Shown here one piece after another: positions 1 through 8,208 of a stretch of 64,000 nt of DNA (positions are counted from its first letter, which is position 1; each line of letters starts with the position of its first letter). A program made the translations under genes and the position numbers. The notes under the pieces are model-generated. The model saw nothing but the letters and a program-made list of their open reading frames with translations. It did no database searches and was not told where the DNA came from. This DNA comes from Fodinibacter luteus. GTDB lineage: Bacteria; Actinomycetota; Actinomycetes; Actinomycetales; Dermatophilaceae. The stretch is from positions 1 through 64,000 of the forward strand of contig NZ_BAABGM010000014.1 in the NCBI RefSeq assembly GCF_039541575.1. Reading direction: 5' to 3'.

Positions 1-332
1 CCGACGAGATCCTGGACTCGATCGGACGACTTCTTACACGAATCTCAGGTGCAGGACACTAGGAGGGGGCACGCGGACACTGCGAGCACGGCAGTGATTC
101 GGGGGAGCATCATGCGGCGGACCTTTCCTGGGCGGGACGAGCCGCGCCACGAGGTCCACGGCGCTGGTACTGAGCGTCCTCCTGCCTCTGCACCTTGTCT
201 ACGGAGTTAACGCGGCCGCCTCGCCCATCGTCAGGCGGCCACCCGGCCGCGCACGCGGCGATGATGACCAACGTCCGCACCTCGGCATTGCGCGCGAACA
301 TCGGGGTGCGTCTCAGCGGCACCCCTCTGACG
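1..332. other. Gene-free left edge; possible 3' end of a cut-off gene
   Basis: No complete gene is visible. On the plus strand the third frame is open from the window edge to a TAG at 60-62 and would encode about 19 residues ending in ISGAGH. This could be the C-terminus of a gene starting outside the window, but it is too short to identify. The rest up to the transposase stop at 333 would include the downstream end of the IS110-type element. I could not find that end because this family usually lacks obvious terminal inverted repeats. Confidence 0.3.
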
Positions 333-1661
333 TCAAGGGGTGGGTTGGAGGGACTTCGGCGTCACGGTCTTCCGCGTGGTCATGGGCGCGGGTAGCGTCG
401 TTGGTGCGGGTCCGGGAAGTGGCTGATCCGAAGTGCCGGTGTGCGGGTGCAAGCCGGCCGCGCTGGACTGAAGTGCCGCCCCGCTGTGCCCTCCCGGGCC
501 CGCCTCAAAGACCGCGGCTGCGTCGTCACGCAGCCGGCGGTACAGGGCGTCGGAGATCCGCCGCTTGAGGCAGCGCATCGCTTCACGCCGGGACTTCCCG
601 GCGGCGATCTTGCGCCGGTAGTACGCCCGGCCAGGGGTGTCCAGTCGGATCTGGGTGGCTGCGGCGATGTGGATCATGTGGTTCATCCGCCGGTTTCCGG
701 TGCGACGACCTGAGTCCCGCGGGACGGGGACCAGCCCGGCCGCTGAGGCGAGGTGTCCGGCGTCGACGTAGCGGGACAGGTCGCCGGCTGCCGCGATGAG
801 CTCGGCGCCCAGGATCGTGCCGATGCCGGGCATCGACTCGATGATCTGTGCCTGGGGGTGGGCGTGGAAGGTGTCACCGATCCGCGCGTCCATGACGCGG
901 ATGCGCTGGTCGAGCTCGAGCAGGGCCGTGGCGATCTCCGCGACGATGCTTGCCGCGACGTCCTGGCCCGGGACGGTGGTGTGTTGCGTGCTGGCGGCCT
1001 TCACCGCGGCCGTCGCGATCTGCTCGGCGCTGCGGACCTTGCGGGCCCGCAGCCACGTCGTCAGGCGAGCCCGGCCACGAGCTCGGATCGCGGCTGGTGT
1101 CTGGTAGCCGGTCAACAGGACCACCGCTCCGCGACTGGTGGAGTAGTCGAACTCCCGCTCCAGAGAGGGGAAGTAGCCGCTGAGCACGTCCCGGAGCCGG
1201 TTGATCATCCGGACCCGGTCGGCGACCAGGTCGGTGCGGTGGGTGACCAGCAGCCGCAGCTCGGCCACCAACGCCGCCGGGACGTCCACGGGTGTGAGGT
1301 CACCGCGCAACCGAACCGTTTCTGCGATGACGTACGCGTCGCGGGCATCAGTCTTGGCCTCCCCGGCGTACGCCGTCGACATCTGGTTGACCGTTCGTCC
1401 CGGCACGTAGGTCGCAGCCTGCCCATGAGCGGTCAACAGGGCCAGCAGCAGGGCGCTGCTGGTGCCGGTGATGTCGACACCCCACGACACTCGCTGTGCT
1501 CGGCCCAACACCTCGGCGATCGTGTCCAGGATCGCCGCCTCGTCGTTGACGACCTTGCTCGACCACAGCGTCGAGCCCATGTCGTCGATCAGGCACACCC
1601 AGTGGTGCGCCTTGCCGACGTCGATACCTGCCCATCCAGGGGCGACCTGATCTGCTCCCAC
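333..1661 (-). CDS. IS110-family transposase (DEDD + serine recombinase type)
   Basis: 442 residues, the usual size for the family. The N-terminal RuvC-like DEDD domain begins with GIDVGKAHHW (first acidic residue) and continues through WGVDIT and KTDARDA. The C-terminal Transposase_20 domain contains SMPGIGTILGAELIA, then AAGLVPVPRDSGRRTG, whose Ser is the expected nucleophile in the family. I chose the GTG at 1661 because GGAGGAGG sits 5 nt upstream (1667-1674) and it directly precedes the conserved DEDD start. The frame stays open to a TTG at 1754, but those extra residues look like non-coding leader. The enzyme would catalyse RNA-guided, cut-and-paste-like movement of its own element. It is distinct in sequence from the second IS110-type gene at 10495-11556. 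Confidence 0.93.
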   Translation of the reverse strand: MGADQVAPGWAGIDVGKAHHWVCLIDDMGSTLWSSKVVNDEAAILDTIAEVLGRAQRVSWGVDITGTSSALLLALLTAHGQAATYVPGRTVNQMSTAYAGEAKTDARDAYVIAETVRLRGDLTPVDVPAALVAELRLLVTHRTDLVADRVRMINRLRDVLSGYFPSLEREFDYSTSRGAVVLLTGYQTPAAIRARGRARLTTWLRARKVRSAEQIATAAVKAASTQHTTVPGQDVAASIVAEIATALLELDQRIRVMDARIGDTFHAHPQAQIIESMPGIGTILGAELIAAAGDLSRYVDAGHLASAAGLVPVPRDSGRRTGNRRMNHMIHIAAATQIRLDTPGRAYYRRKIAAGKSRREAMRCLKRRISDALYRRLRDDAAAVFEAGPGGHSGAALQSSAAGLHPHTGTSDQPLPGPAPTTLPAPMTTRKTVTPKSLQPTP

Positions 1662-2016
1662 CGGTTCCTCCTCCGCAGGGGTTGGCCCAACCTGATGGCC
1701 CGAAGAACACCCCGCTGACGGATCCGTAAACAGCGACCAGAACGCACATCTCAATCAGCAGTCAGGGCGCCCCGAAGGGTCGGACGGCCAATCCACCGGA
1801 GCCACCAAGGACGATCAAGGCTCAGCCACATCCGACCCTCCCGGGCCACCCACCAACTTACGGATCGAGGCTAAGGCGCCTGCCCCGCCCGGCCAAGGGT
1901 CCTGGGGCGGCGAGCGGCGCTCCGGATCGCGCGGTAGGCAGCGACGAGTGCGTCTCACCGCCGCCTGCAGTTCGCATACCTGGCCCGAGCTTGAGGCCCG
2001 CCGCCATCGTGGTGCA
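333..2016 (-). mobile_element. IS110-type element, ends not resolved
   Basis: The outer limits given are only the neighbouring gene boundaries. IS110 elements generally lack clear terminal inverted repeats and target duplications, so neither edge can be placed by eye. In the IS110 group the non-coding stretch upstream of the transposase encodes a structured bridge RNA; in the IS1111 group it lies downstream. Upstream of this transposase, 1662-2016 (355 bp) holds no convincing gene and is the place to look. A short GTTGG/CCAAC hairpin is visible at about 1681-1691. Coding is clear; the RNA is an inference from the family. Confidence 0.5.
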
Positions 2017-2376
2017 TCAGGGCGTCGGTTCGCGTTCGCCTCGGGCGATGCCATCGGTTGGGTGGTCACCCACAACATCGAAGTGAGCGGAATGCTGATC
2101 GAACCGCGACAGCAGCGCTCGAGCCTGCGGGGGAACCACACTGCCCAGTCCATCACCGCCGGCGAACTCCCGGACGGCGTCCCAGCCCTCGAACGTCATG
2201 ATCGTGATGAACTGGACCTCGCTCCCCTGCGGCTCGCGTTCTCGCAGGATGACGGTGCCACGATGGCCCGCGATACGCCGAGCCGTGATGCCCGGAACGA
2301 TGGCCGTGTTCAGCAGTTGCTCGTACTCGTCGGCGTTGTCCACACTCGTCCAACCACGCCAGATCCGTTTGATCAT
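2017..2376 (-). CDS. Antibiotic biosynthesis monooxygenase (ABM)-like protein
   Basis: 119 residues starting MIKRIWRGWTSVDNADEYEQ, typical of small dimeric alpha/beta-barrel ABM-type proteins: an N-terminal strand, then a helix, then ILREREPQGSEVQFITIMTF as the central strands and an FEGWDAVREFAG helix. Members are cofactor-free monooxygenases or haem-degrading enzymes, but many have no known substrate, and no catalytic residue can be assigned here. The ATG at 2376 follows a GAGGAG site with 5 nt spacing. The last roughly 15 residues (GDHPTDGIARGEREPTP) look unstructured. It stands alone, next to the IS110 element. The product is cytoplasmic. Confidence 0.7.
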   Translation of the reverse strand: MIKRIWRGWTSVDNADEYEQLLNTAIVPGITARRIAGHRGTVILREREPQGSEVQFITIMTFEGWDAVREFAGGDGLGSVVPPQARALLSRFDQHSAHFDVVGDHPTDGIARGEREPTP

Positions 2377-2708
2377 GGATGCTCCTCACGTGCCGTCAGG
2401 GCAATTCTGAAGCCAGGGCAGGATCGGCTGCAAGGGAGCAAGGTTGGGATGGAGATCTCTCCGCTTGTCGGCCTGAGGGCGACCGCGCGACCAGTGTTGG
2501 GTAGCCCCCAGACGACCCCACCCGCGAAGGTCCCCTGGTTCAAACCGGGAACGTCCAGCCCGGTGCACCGGTTTGGGTCAGCGTCCACCGCTGAGGAGTC
2601 GTTCTAGGCTTGCCGCTGGGTGGCAGCGGAGCGACACCCGGCTGATAGGCCCGCGCCACCCGCCGTGCGGATGCCCCGATGTTCGTGGAGTTGAGAGGAG
2701 ACACACCT

Positions 2709-3308
2709 ATGGGTAAACGATTGGAAGGGGTAGCCGTCGGCGTGGTCACCGACAATAGGGACCCGGATAGCCTCGCCCGCGTCCGGGTCCGGCTGCCCTC
2801 ACGCGCTGAGGGCGACAGCAGCTACTGGGCCCGTCTCGCAGTCCCCATGGCCGGCAACGACCGGGGCACCTACTTCCTCCCCGAGGTCGGCGACGAAGTC
2901 CTGGTGGCCGCCGAGCAGGGTGACCCATCACGTCTGTACGTCCTTGGGATGCTCTGGAACGGCAGGCAGTCACCCCCCGCCAACAACGACGACGGCGCCA
3001 ACAACGGTCGGATGATCAAGAGCCGCTCAGGCCACCAGATCAGGTTCAACGATGACGAGACCAAGCCAGAAGTCGAGGTGCGCTTGCAGGACGGCAAGCT
3101 GGTCCTGCTCGACGCGGACGGAATCACCCTCAGCGACGGCGGCGAGAACGTCATCACCCTCACCGCGACATCGGGCACCATCCGGATAGAGGCAGGCCAG
3201 AGGCTCTCCCTGACCGCTCCCAACGTCTCAATCGAGGCAGCGGCGACGATGGCGGTGAAGTCCTCCGGGACGCTCACCCTCAACGGCGCGCTGGTCAAGA
3301 TCAACTGA
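2709..3308 (+). CDS. Contractile-tail / injection-system spike protein (phage gpV / VgrG-like)
   Basis: 199 residues. The N-terminal OB-fold domain (about 1-90) shows the gpV pattern: VRVRLPSR, YWARLAVPMAGNDRG, YFLPEVGDEVLVA and a GDPSRLYVLGMLWNG segment. It is followed by RSGHQIRFND and a C-terminal region of short strands (DADGITLSDGG, GTIRIEAG, LSLTAPNVSIEAAATM, GTLTLNGALVKIN) that would form the trimeric beta-helix needle. The protein would be the central spike at the tail tip. I chose the ATG at 2709, not the frame start at 2679, because GAGAGGAG lies 8 nt upstream. The next gene downstream encodes a PAAR tip. No sheath, tube or ATPase gene is in this window, so it is either an orphan module or the edge of a cluster beyond the left boundary. 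Confidence 0.82.
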   Translation: MGKRLEGVAVGVVTDNRDPDSLARVRVRLPSRAEGDSSYWARLAVPMAGNDRGTYFLPEVGDEVLVAAEQGDPSRLYVLGMLWNGRQSPPANNDDGANNGRMIKSRSGHQIRFNDDETKPEVEVRLQDGKLVLLDADGITLSDGGENVITLTATSGTIRIEAGQRLSLTAPNVSIEAAATMAVKSSGTLTLNGALVKIN

Positions 3309-3339
3309 CGCCAGGCGCCCAACACCTCCAAGGATCACG

Positions 3340-3636
3340 ATGGGACAGCCAGCCGCCCGTGTCGGCGACCCCACGAGCCACGGAAATCCTCTGGGCCCAG
3401 GCCCCGGCTGCCCGACCGTTCTCATCGGCGGCAGACCGGCATGGCGTGCTACGAGCGACGCCCACAGCTGTCCGCTGTACGACGGGCCCAAACCACATGT
3501 CGGAGGAACCGTCGCCCTCGGCAGCGTCACCGTGCTGATCGGTGGTCTTCCCGCATCCCGAGTGGGCGACCGAGTCATCGAGGCGGCGGCGCCGAATACC
3601 ATCACCACGGGCGAAGTGACGGTGCTGATCGGGTGA
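3340..3636 (+). CDS. PAAR-motif spike-tip protein
   Basis: 98 residues containing PAARVGDPTSHG at the very start, then PGCPTVLIGGRPAW, DAHSCPLYDGPKPHVGG and GSVTVLIGGLPASRVGDRV. These are the repeated glycine-rich hairpins and metal-binding His/Cys positions of PAAR proteins, which cap the spike trimer with a sharp tip. The ATG at 3340 follows AAGGAT. It starts 31 bp after the spike gene on the same strand, so the two are probably one operon and partner physically. The length is that of a bare PAAR domain, with no fused toxin. The 261 bp that follow (3637-3897) show no gene. Confidence 0.85.
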   Translation: MGQPAARVGDPTSHGNPLGPGPGCPTVLIGGRPAWRATSDAHSCPLYDGPKPHVGGTVALGSVTVLIGGLPASRVGDRVIEAAAPNTITTGEVTVLIG

Positions 3637-3897
3637 GCTTGCGGGCCAACCGACCCGGCGTCGACCAAGGGGCTCTCGCGGAAGTCTCGAGCCTGTCCCC
3701 GAGTAGTGACTAGCTCATCGTGCGCCTCATCCGCGGACCTATGCCTCCAACTCCCCCCGGTTGGTGAGCGCACGACCGCCCTTGGTGCGTCACCACGGCT
3801 GCCGCCTGTCCGCCGAATGTGGCGCCGTGCTCGACCAACCCCTTGCGACCCAAGGTGACCGTCGACTGGTTATCCTCGACTCCGGCTTCGGCAGGCA

Positions 3898-4251
3898 TTA
3901 GCTTTGGCTGCGATCGATCTCGTCCAAGATGCGGAGCGCGTGCTGGGCTGCCTGGGCAAGATCTGGCGAGCCACTGGAAGCCAGTCGCTGGAGCTCCAAC
4001 CGGGCCGTGTCGGTGCCGATGCTGCCGAGGATCTCGACGAGAGCTGACGAGGGTCCGTAGGCAGTGAGTCCTTCGTGGATCAGTGGCACCGCTTGGTCGC
4101 CGGCCTTGACGAGGAAGAAGGCCGCGATCGTCTGCTCATTCTCGCCGCCTTGGTTGACGGCATCGACAAGCCTGCGACCGGCCGCCGCACGGCCGGTCAG
4201 CCGCCAGGCCGAGCCCGTCGCGAGGACCTTCGCAGAGGAGGCCGCACCCAC
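3898..4251 (-). CDS. Small HEAT-repeat-like protein
   Basis: 117 residues. After a short Ala-rich start come helical pairs reading AAFFLVKAGDQAVPLIHEGL, SSALVEILGSIGTDTARLEL and SPDLAQAAQHALRILDEIDR, the pattern of HEAT/PBS-lyase-type repeats used for protein binding. The start is a GTG at 4251; an upstream site is not strong. It lies 27 bp after the hydrolase gene on the same strand, so the two are probably co-transcribed. Its role is unknown. Given the neighbours, a binding or immunity partner for the hydrolase is possible, but nothing in the sequence proves it. Confidence 0.6.
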   Translation of the reverse strand: MGAASSAKVLATGSAWRLTGRAAAGRRLVDAVNQGGENEQTIAAFFLVKAGDQAVPLIHEGLTAYGPSSALVEILGSIGTDTARLELQRLASSGSPDLAQAAQHALRILDEIDRSQS

Positions 4252-4278
4252 CCGGGCAAGCCTATCGGCGATCGCGGA

Positions 4279-5394
4279 TCACAACGCGGCGGGCAGGCCG
4301 TGCTGTTGCCAGTACCCCGGGTCGTGGGTCGCCCCATGGTCGAACCACCCATTGACGTGCGAGGTGACCTTGCCTCGGTATTCCGCTGGGGGCGTGAAGG
4401 TCTGTCCACCCCGGTCGGCGATGATCACGAGGTCGAGGCGGACCCTGACATCGACGATCCGCTGAACCTGGGTGAAGTCCGGGAACCACTGGGTGTGGAC
4501 CGGCCAACTGAGCAGGACGAGGCGCTTGAACTCCGCGCCCGCGCGGGTGGCGAGGTTGCCCACGGTTCCACCGTGGCTGTGTGCGAACAGGTCCGGCTGC
4601 TGCAGCCCCTGGTCCACGAGCCAGGCGGCCAACTGCTGCGCCGCCAGCCTCCGAGCGGGATCGCTGTAGAGGCCGCTCCATCCGAAGCTCGGGTCGTGGA
4701 GGCTAAGCGGCGGAACCAGCCCATCCAGATAGGTGTAGAAGTCGCCCCCCGGACGCCACCAGCGGGTCCTGCCCGCGAACGTCCCGTGGGTGAGGACGGC
4801 GGTATGCGACGGACGGTCCCTGCCGGTCAGGTCTGCCGCTCGGCCGACCACACGGGCCAACTTGTCATGCTCCGGGTCCACTCGTGCGAGTCCGATCCGC
4901 GCGATCTGCCGGGTCAGGGCATCCCTGGCGTCGGCGCCGTCCACGAGCGTCGCCACCACATCGGTTCGCTGCGCCCCACCCGCCGTGTCGAGCGCCGCAA
5001 CCGCTGCCGAGGTGCGCACCAAGCGGCTGTCGCTGTGCAGGCTCACTTCGACCAGTGCTGCGGCGGTCACCGCGTGTGGCCGGTCGATGAGACGTTGCGT
5101 CATCTCGGCACCAAGTTCCGAGGGGATCCTGCGTCCCCGAGCGGAGACATAGGACTCGGCATCGACCTCGAGCGGCGCCACCGCCTCCTCGAGGCTGACG
5201 CCGCCGGCCTTCTCGATCTGGCCGAGCTCCGGCGGAAGCCCCAAGGCCTCGGGTGAATCCAGGCGCCCCCATTGGCCACCGACCGCTGCTCCGGCGGACA
5301 AGACGATCGCTGCCTGGCTCAATCGCGCATCACGCCCGCTCGCGCGGAACGCGTCCGGGCCGGGAATCGGTGTCGCTTCCCTGAAATCACTCAT
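4279..5394 (-). CDS. Alpha/beta hydrolase with helical N-terminal region
   Basis: 371 residues. The C-terminal half has the alpha/beta-hydrolase signature: TAVLTHGTFAG (oxyanion-hole strand), then DLFAHSHGGTVGN, a G/HxSxGG nucleophile elbow with the Ser near residue 274, followed by LVLLSWPVH and a late DHGATHDPGYW that may supply the His. Such an elbow occurs in lipases and esterases. The N-terminal 180 residues are helical and HEAT-like (VTAAALVEVSLHSDSRLV). There is no signal peptide. I prefer the ATG at 5394 to the in-frame GTG at 5403; neither has a strong binding site. The convergent neighbours are a spike and a PAAR gene, so a lipase-like cargo of an injection system is conceivable; a plain housekeeping esterase is the alternative. 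Confidence 0.65.
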   Translation of the reverse strand: MSDFREATPIPGPDAFRASGRDARLSQAAIVLSAGAAVGGQWGRLDSPEALGLPPELGQIEKAGGVSLEEAVAPLEVDAESYVSARGRRIPSELGAEMTQRLIDRPHAVTAAALVEVSLHSDSRLVRTSAAVAALDTAGGAQRTDVVATLVDGADARDALTRQIARIGLARVDPEHDKLARVVGRAADLTGRDRPSHTAVLTHGTFAGRTRWWRPGGDFYTYLDGLVPPLSLHDPSFGWSGLYSDPARRLAAQQLAAWLVDQGLQQPDLFAHSHGGTVGNLATRAGAEFKRLVLLSWPVHTQWFPDFTQVQRIVDVRVRLDLVIIADRGGQTFTPPAEYRGKVTSHVNGWFDHGATHDPGYWQQHGLPAAL

Positions 5395-5550
5395 CCCACA
5401 CACCCTGCTTCTCTACGAGACCGCGGTGTCGAGCGCGGGTGTCCTGTGGCTGGTCGCGACGGTTCGGCCCAGACCCTTGGTCAGACTAGAACGACGCCCA
5501 CCAACCGCGCCACGGAACTGAGCACCACGATGTGACACCCACGGACATGA

Positions 5551-6411
5551 GAGCAGCCGCCGACGTGCGTCCTATGCCGGGAGAGGTGCGTCCTATCGCC
5601 GCGATCCGGGCTGTTCGTTCCGGGTGGGCGTCGCCTCTCAGGGACTGAAGGCACCCTGCTCTGGGCCAGCGGCCACGACCTGCGCGACGGGGACCGACGG
5701 CTGCTCACCGACGTCGCGAGCCAACTCGGGGGCGTCGTCCACGCCGCCGGCCTGGTCGACACGCTGCGCGCCGCGCAGCACCGGCTGGTCCTGGCGCGAG
5801 AGGAAGAGCGACGACGGCTCCGCCGCGACCTGCACGACGGGCTCGGGCCGACGCTGGCCAGCCTCACACTCAAAGTCGACGAGCTGCGCAACCGCTGGGA
5901 CCGCCTCGAAGACCCCGATACAGAACTGCTCGAGCTGCGTGCCTCGACTCAGACCGCGGTGGCCGATGTCCGACGGATCGTTGAAGGGCTTCGACCCGCT
6001 CCCCTGGACCAGCTCGGACTCGCCGGCGCCTTGGAACAGCTGGCCATACGAGCCAGCGATACCGACGTGCACGTCATGGTTGGCGACCTGCCGCCACTAC
6101 CAGCGGCCGTCGAGGTCGCAGCGTTCCATGTGGTTCGGGAAGCCCTGTCAAACGCTGTCAAGCACGCGCACGCCGACCGCATCGTTGTCGAAGTGCAAAC
6201 CGTTGGCGATCGGCTGCGCGCCGAGGTCCGCGATGACGGCAACGGAACTGTATCGCCGCGCCAAGACGGCGTCGGTCTGACGAGTATGCGTGAGCGAGCT
6301 GAGGAACTCGGCGGGGACTTCGCCATCACCAGCGACCCAACCCGTGGAACAACCGTGCGACTCGAACTGCCCACTGCGGGCGGTGCTGCTGCGAAGGTGG
6401 GTCGACCATGA
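5551..6411 (+). pseudogene. NarL-type sensor histidine kinase, N-terminally truncated
   Basis: The frame is open from a stop at 5548-5550. It reads LLWASGHDLRDGDRRLLTDV (tail of a GAF-like sensor region), then the dimerisation/phosphoacceptor helix EEERRRLRRDLHDGLGPTLA (His near 5830), then FHVVREALSNAVKHA (N box), DDGNG and GVGLTSMRERAEELGG (G boxes) of the HATPase. No ATG, GTG or TTG precedes the phosphoacceptor helix. The first usual start in frame, the GTG at 5959, would leave only part of the ATPase domain. The sensory half is therefore missing and the gene is probably dead, although the catalytic core is intact in sequence. Its stop overlaps the response-regulator start by 4 nt (ATGA). 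Confidence 0.8.
5565..5596 (+). repeat. 11-bp direct repeat
   Basis: GTGCGTCCTAT occurs at 5565 and again at 5586 (21-bp period, two helical turns) just upstream of the kinase remnant and downstream of the divergent hydrolase gene. The two-turn spacing suits a dimeric regulator on one DNA face, but the repeat could equally be chance or debris from the truncation event. Confidence 0.4.
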
Positions 6412-7022
6412 CAACCGTGTTCATCGCCGACGACCACCCGCTGTTCCGTAACGGCCTGGAGTCACTGCTGGCAACCGTCGACGATGTCCGAGTCGTCGGC
6501 GCTGCCGGCGACGGTGCGAAGGCTGTGGCGCGGGTCAAGGCGCTGCGCCCCGACGTCGTCCTGATGGACATCAACATGCCACGGATCAGCGGCCTGGAAG
6601 CCACCCGCCAGCTCGCCGCCGCGGTGCCAGGCGTCGCAGTCCTGATTTTGACCATGGTCGACGACGACGACAGCGTGCTCGCGGCACTGCGCGTCGGAGC
6701 CCGCGGCTACGTGCTCAAAGGCGCCGGCCAAGAGGAAGTCCTCGCCGCAATCCGCACCGTCGCGGCCGGCGGAGCAATCTTCGGCGCCGATGTCGCCCAG
6801 CAAGTCCTCGCCGGCGGCCGCACGAACCGCTTTGCCGCCTACGACCTCACCGAACGCGAATCCGAAGTGCTCGCCGGCATCGCCGCAGGCAAGAGCAACC
6901 CCGACATCGCGCACGATCTCGGGGTCAGCCTCAAGACCGTCCAAAACCACGTCACCAAAGTGCTCACCAAACTCCAAGTCCGTGACCGCACCCAAGCAGC
7001 CCTGCGAATGCGCGGCCTGTGA
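6408..7022 (+). CDS. NarL/LuxR-family response regulator
   Basis: 204 residues. The receiver domain (about 1-120) starts VFIADDHPLFRNGLESLL with the acidic pair at D8-D9, the phosphoacceptor D54 in VVLMDINMPRISG, and the conserved Lys in GYVLKGAG. The C-terminal LuxR-type HTH reads LTERESEVLAGIAAGKSNPDIA, then LGVSLKTVQNHVTKVLTKL, then VRDRTQAA. It would be a DNA-binding transcription regulator, normally phosphorylated by the adjacent kinase. It is complete and begins at an ATGA overlap with the truncated kinase, so it now either relies on another kinase or acetyl phosphate, or is idle. The 143 bp after it hold no gene. Confidence 0.92.
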   Translation: MTTVFIADDHPLFRNGLESLLATVDDVRVVGAAGDGAKAVARVKALRPDVVLMDINMPRISGLEATRQLAAAVPGVAVLILTMVDDDDSVLAALRVGARGYVLKGAGQEEVLAAIRTVAAGGAIFGADVAQQVLAGGRTNRFAAYDLTERESEVLAGIAAGKSNPDIAHDLGVSLKTVQNHVTKVLTKLQVRDRTQAALRMRGL

Positions 7023-7165
7023 CCCGTGCCCTCACCCGCCTGACCCAAGACGCAATCTGCGTCTCATCGCCACCAGCAGACCTTTCTGACGGTCGGGTCC
7101 TTCACGATCAGGCGACTTTGGAGCGCAGCCGCTTGAACCATCACGACGTTTGTCGACGCCAAGCT

Positions 7166-7525
7166 TCATGGATTCGCGATCAGGCGCAGAAGCGTGCCGT
7201 CCAAGTCGATCAGCGCTCCGATGCGCAGCCCTGACTCCTCCAGCCTGAGCGGATGCAGTCGGGGCCAACCCCGCGTGGTAACCGGCACTTCCGCTGCCTT
7301 GCACGCATCGAAGAACGCATCGACATCGTCCAGGCGAAGACAGCAGCCGAAGGAGCTCGTTGCCGGGTCGAGATCGGCGAACGGAAAGAACTCCAGCGTC
7401 ACGCCATCGCGGGCCAGGATCAACCAGCCCGCGTCGCGATACTCCTCCCCGAAACCGAGCCGCATATAGAACTCACACGTCGCCACAAGGTCGCGACGGA
7501 AGGTTCGGCGTCGCTCGGTTGACCA
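7166..7525 (-). pseudogene. Bleomycin-resistance / VOC-family protein, frameshifted
   Basis: From the ATG at 7525 the first frame reads MVNRATPNLPSR, the family's characteristic start. The continuation DLVATCEFYMRLGFGEEYRD, DAGWLILARDGVTLEFFPF, DLDPATSSFGCCLRLDDVDA, GWPRLHPLRLEESGLRIGAL and DLDGTLLRLI lies in a different frame. The switch is between about 7489 and 7498, at the SRD codons; two bases appear to be missing. The only single-frame reading needs a TTG at 7561 and gives an atypical N-terminus. Intact members are cytoplasmic dimers that bind bleomycin-type drugs or catalyse dioxygenase or glyoxalase chemistry. This copy is probably inactive unless the shift is a sequencing error. Confidence 0.75.
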
Positions 7526-8208
7526 TGCCCGGACGGTAAGGAACCCCACTCGAGTGGTCAAGCCCCACTTCCTGGGCCCTGCACATCTGCATGAGCGCGA
7601 AACTCGAGATGCATTTCAGCCGCCTTCCGCATGGCGGTTCGTGGGGGAGCTTGTTGGGAGGCTTTGCCGATTGCGGGCTCCGGGCGCCATTCGGCAAGGA
7701 CGGCCTGCTGGACGAGTGGATGGCCGGTCTCACGTCCCGCGGGCGCTGCCGGTCACGCGCAGGGTCTCCCGGTGTCAGCCGGCCCGGCGCGGCGAGCGAC
7801 GCTCAGGCTCCCGGTCGGGGTGTTGGTCTGGGGATACCGCCGTCACATGGCCACGTGTAGGCCGGCGTTTCGCGCCCTGGCCGACCGCGTCGCGTTGACG
7901 GCATCGTGGACCACGGCGCTGCAGGAGTGGTGGCGCAGTGGTCAGGGCCGAGGGCTGACCAGTGGCGTCCGCGTCCGAGACCGACGAGGGTGCCTGTCCT
8001 CACAGCGCCATCCCGCTCGCGGACAGCCGCTGCGGTGACGCATGGAGTCACCCAAGCCTCGACCGCTCCCCAGGCTCGAGCCGGCGATGCGCATCCGTGG
8101 CCACGTGCAGTGCTCAGGCGCAACACGCGGGCACCTGGCAGGACGAGCGCGGCTTGGTGATCTCTGTGACAGTGAAGGCCACCGACCCCACCGGAGAGGA
8201 CGTCCTGG
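7526..8208. other. 683-bp stretch without a recognisable gene
   Basis: Reading frames exist on both strands, but none shows a conserved motif, good codon bias or a ribosome site, and they overlap one another. I see no repeat, tRNA or convincing hairpin. It may be decayed coding DNA between two unrelated accessory genes; its GC is lower than in the core half. Confidence 0.5.

Noticed and set aside
5959..6411. Short intact kinase starting at the GTG 5959
   Set aside because: This start would remove the phosphoacceptor helix that is clearly encoded upstream in the same frame; better explained as a truncated gene.
7591..8160. Several overlapping frames on both strands
   Set aside because: No ribosome site, motif or consistent codon bias; recorded as a gene-free stretch.
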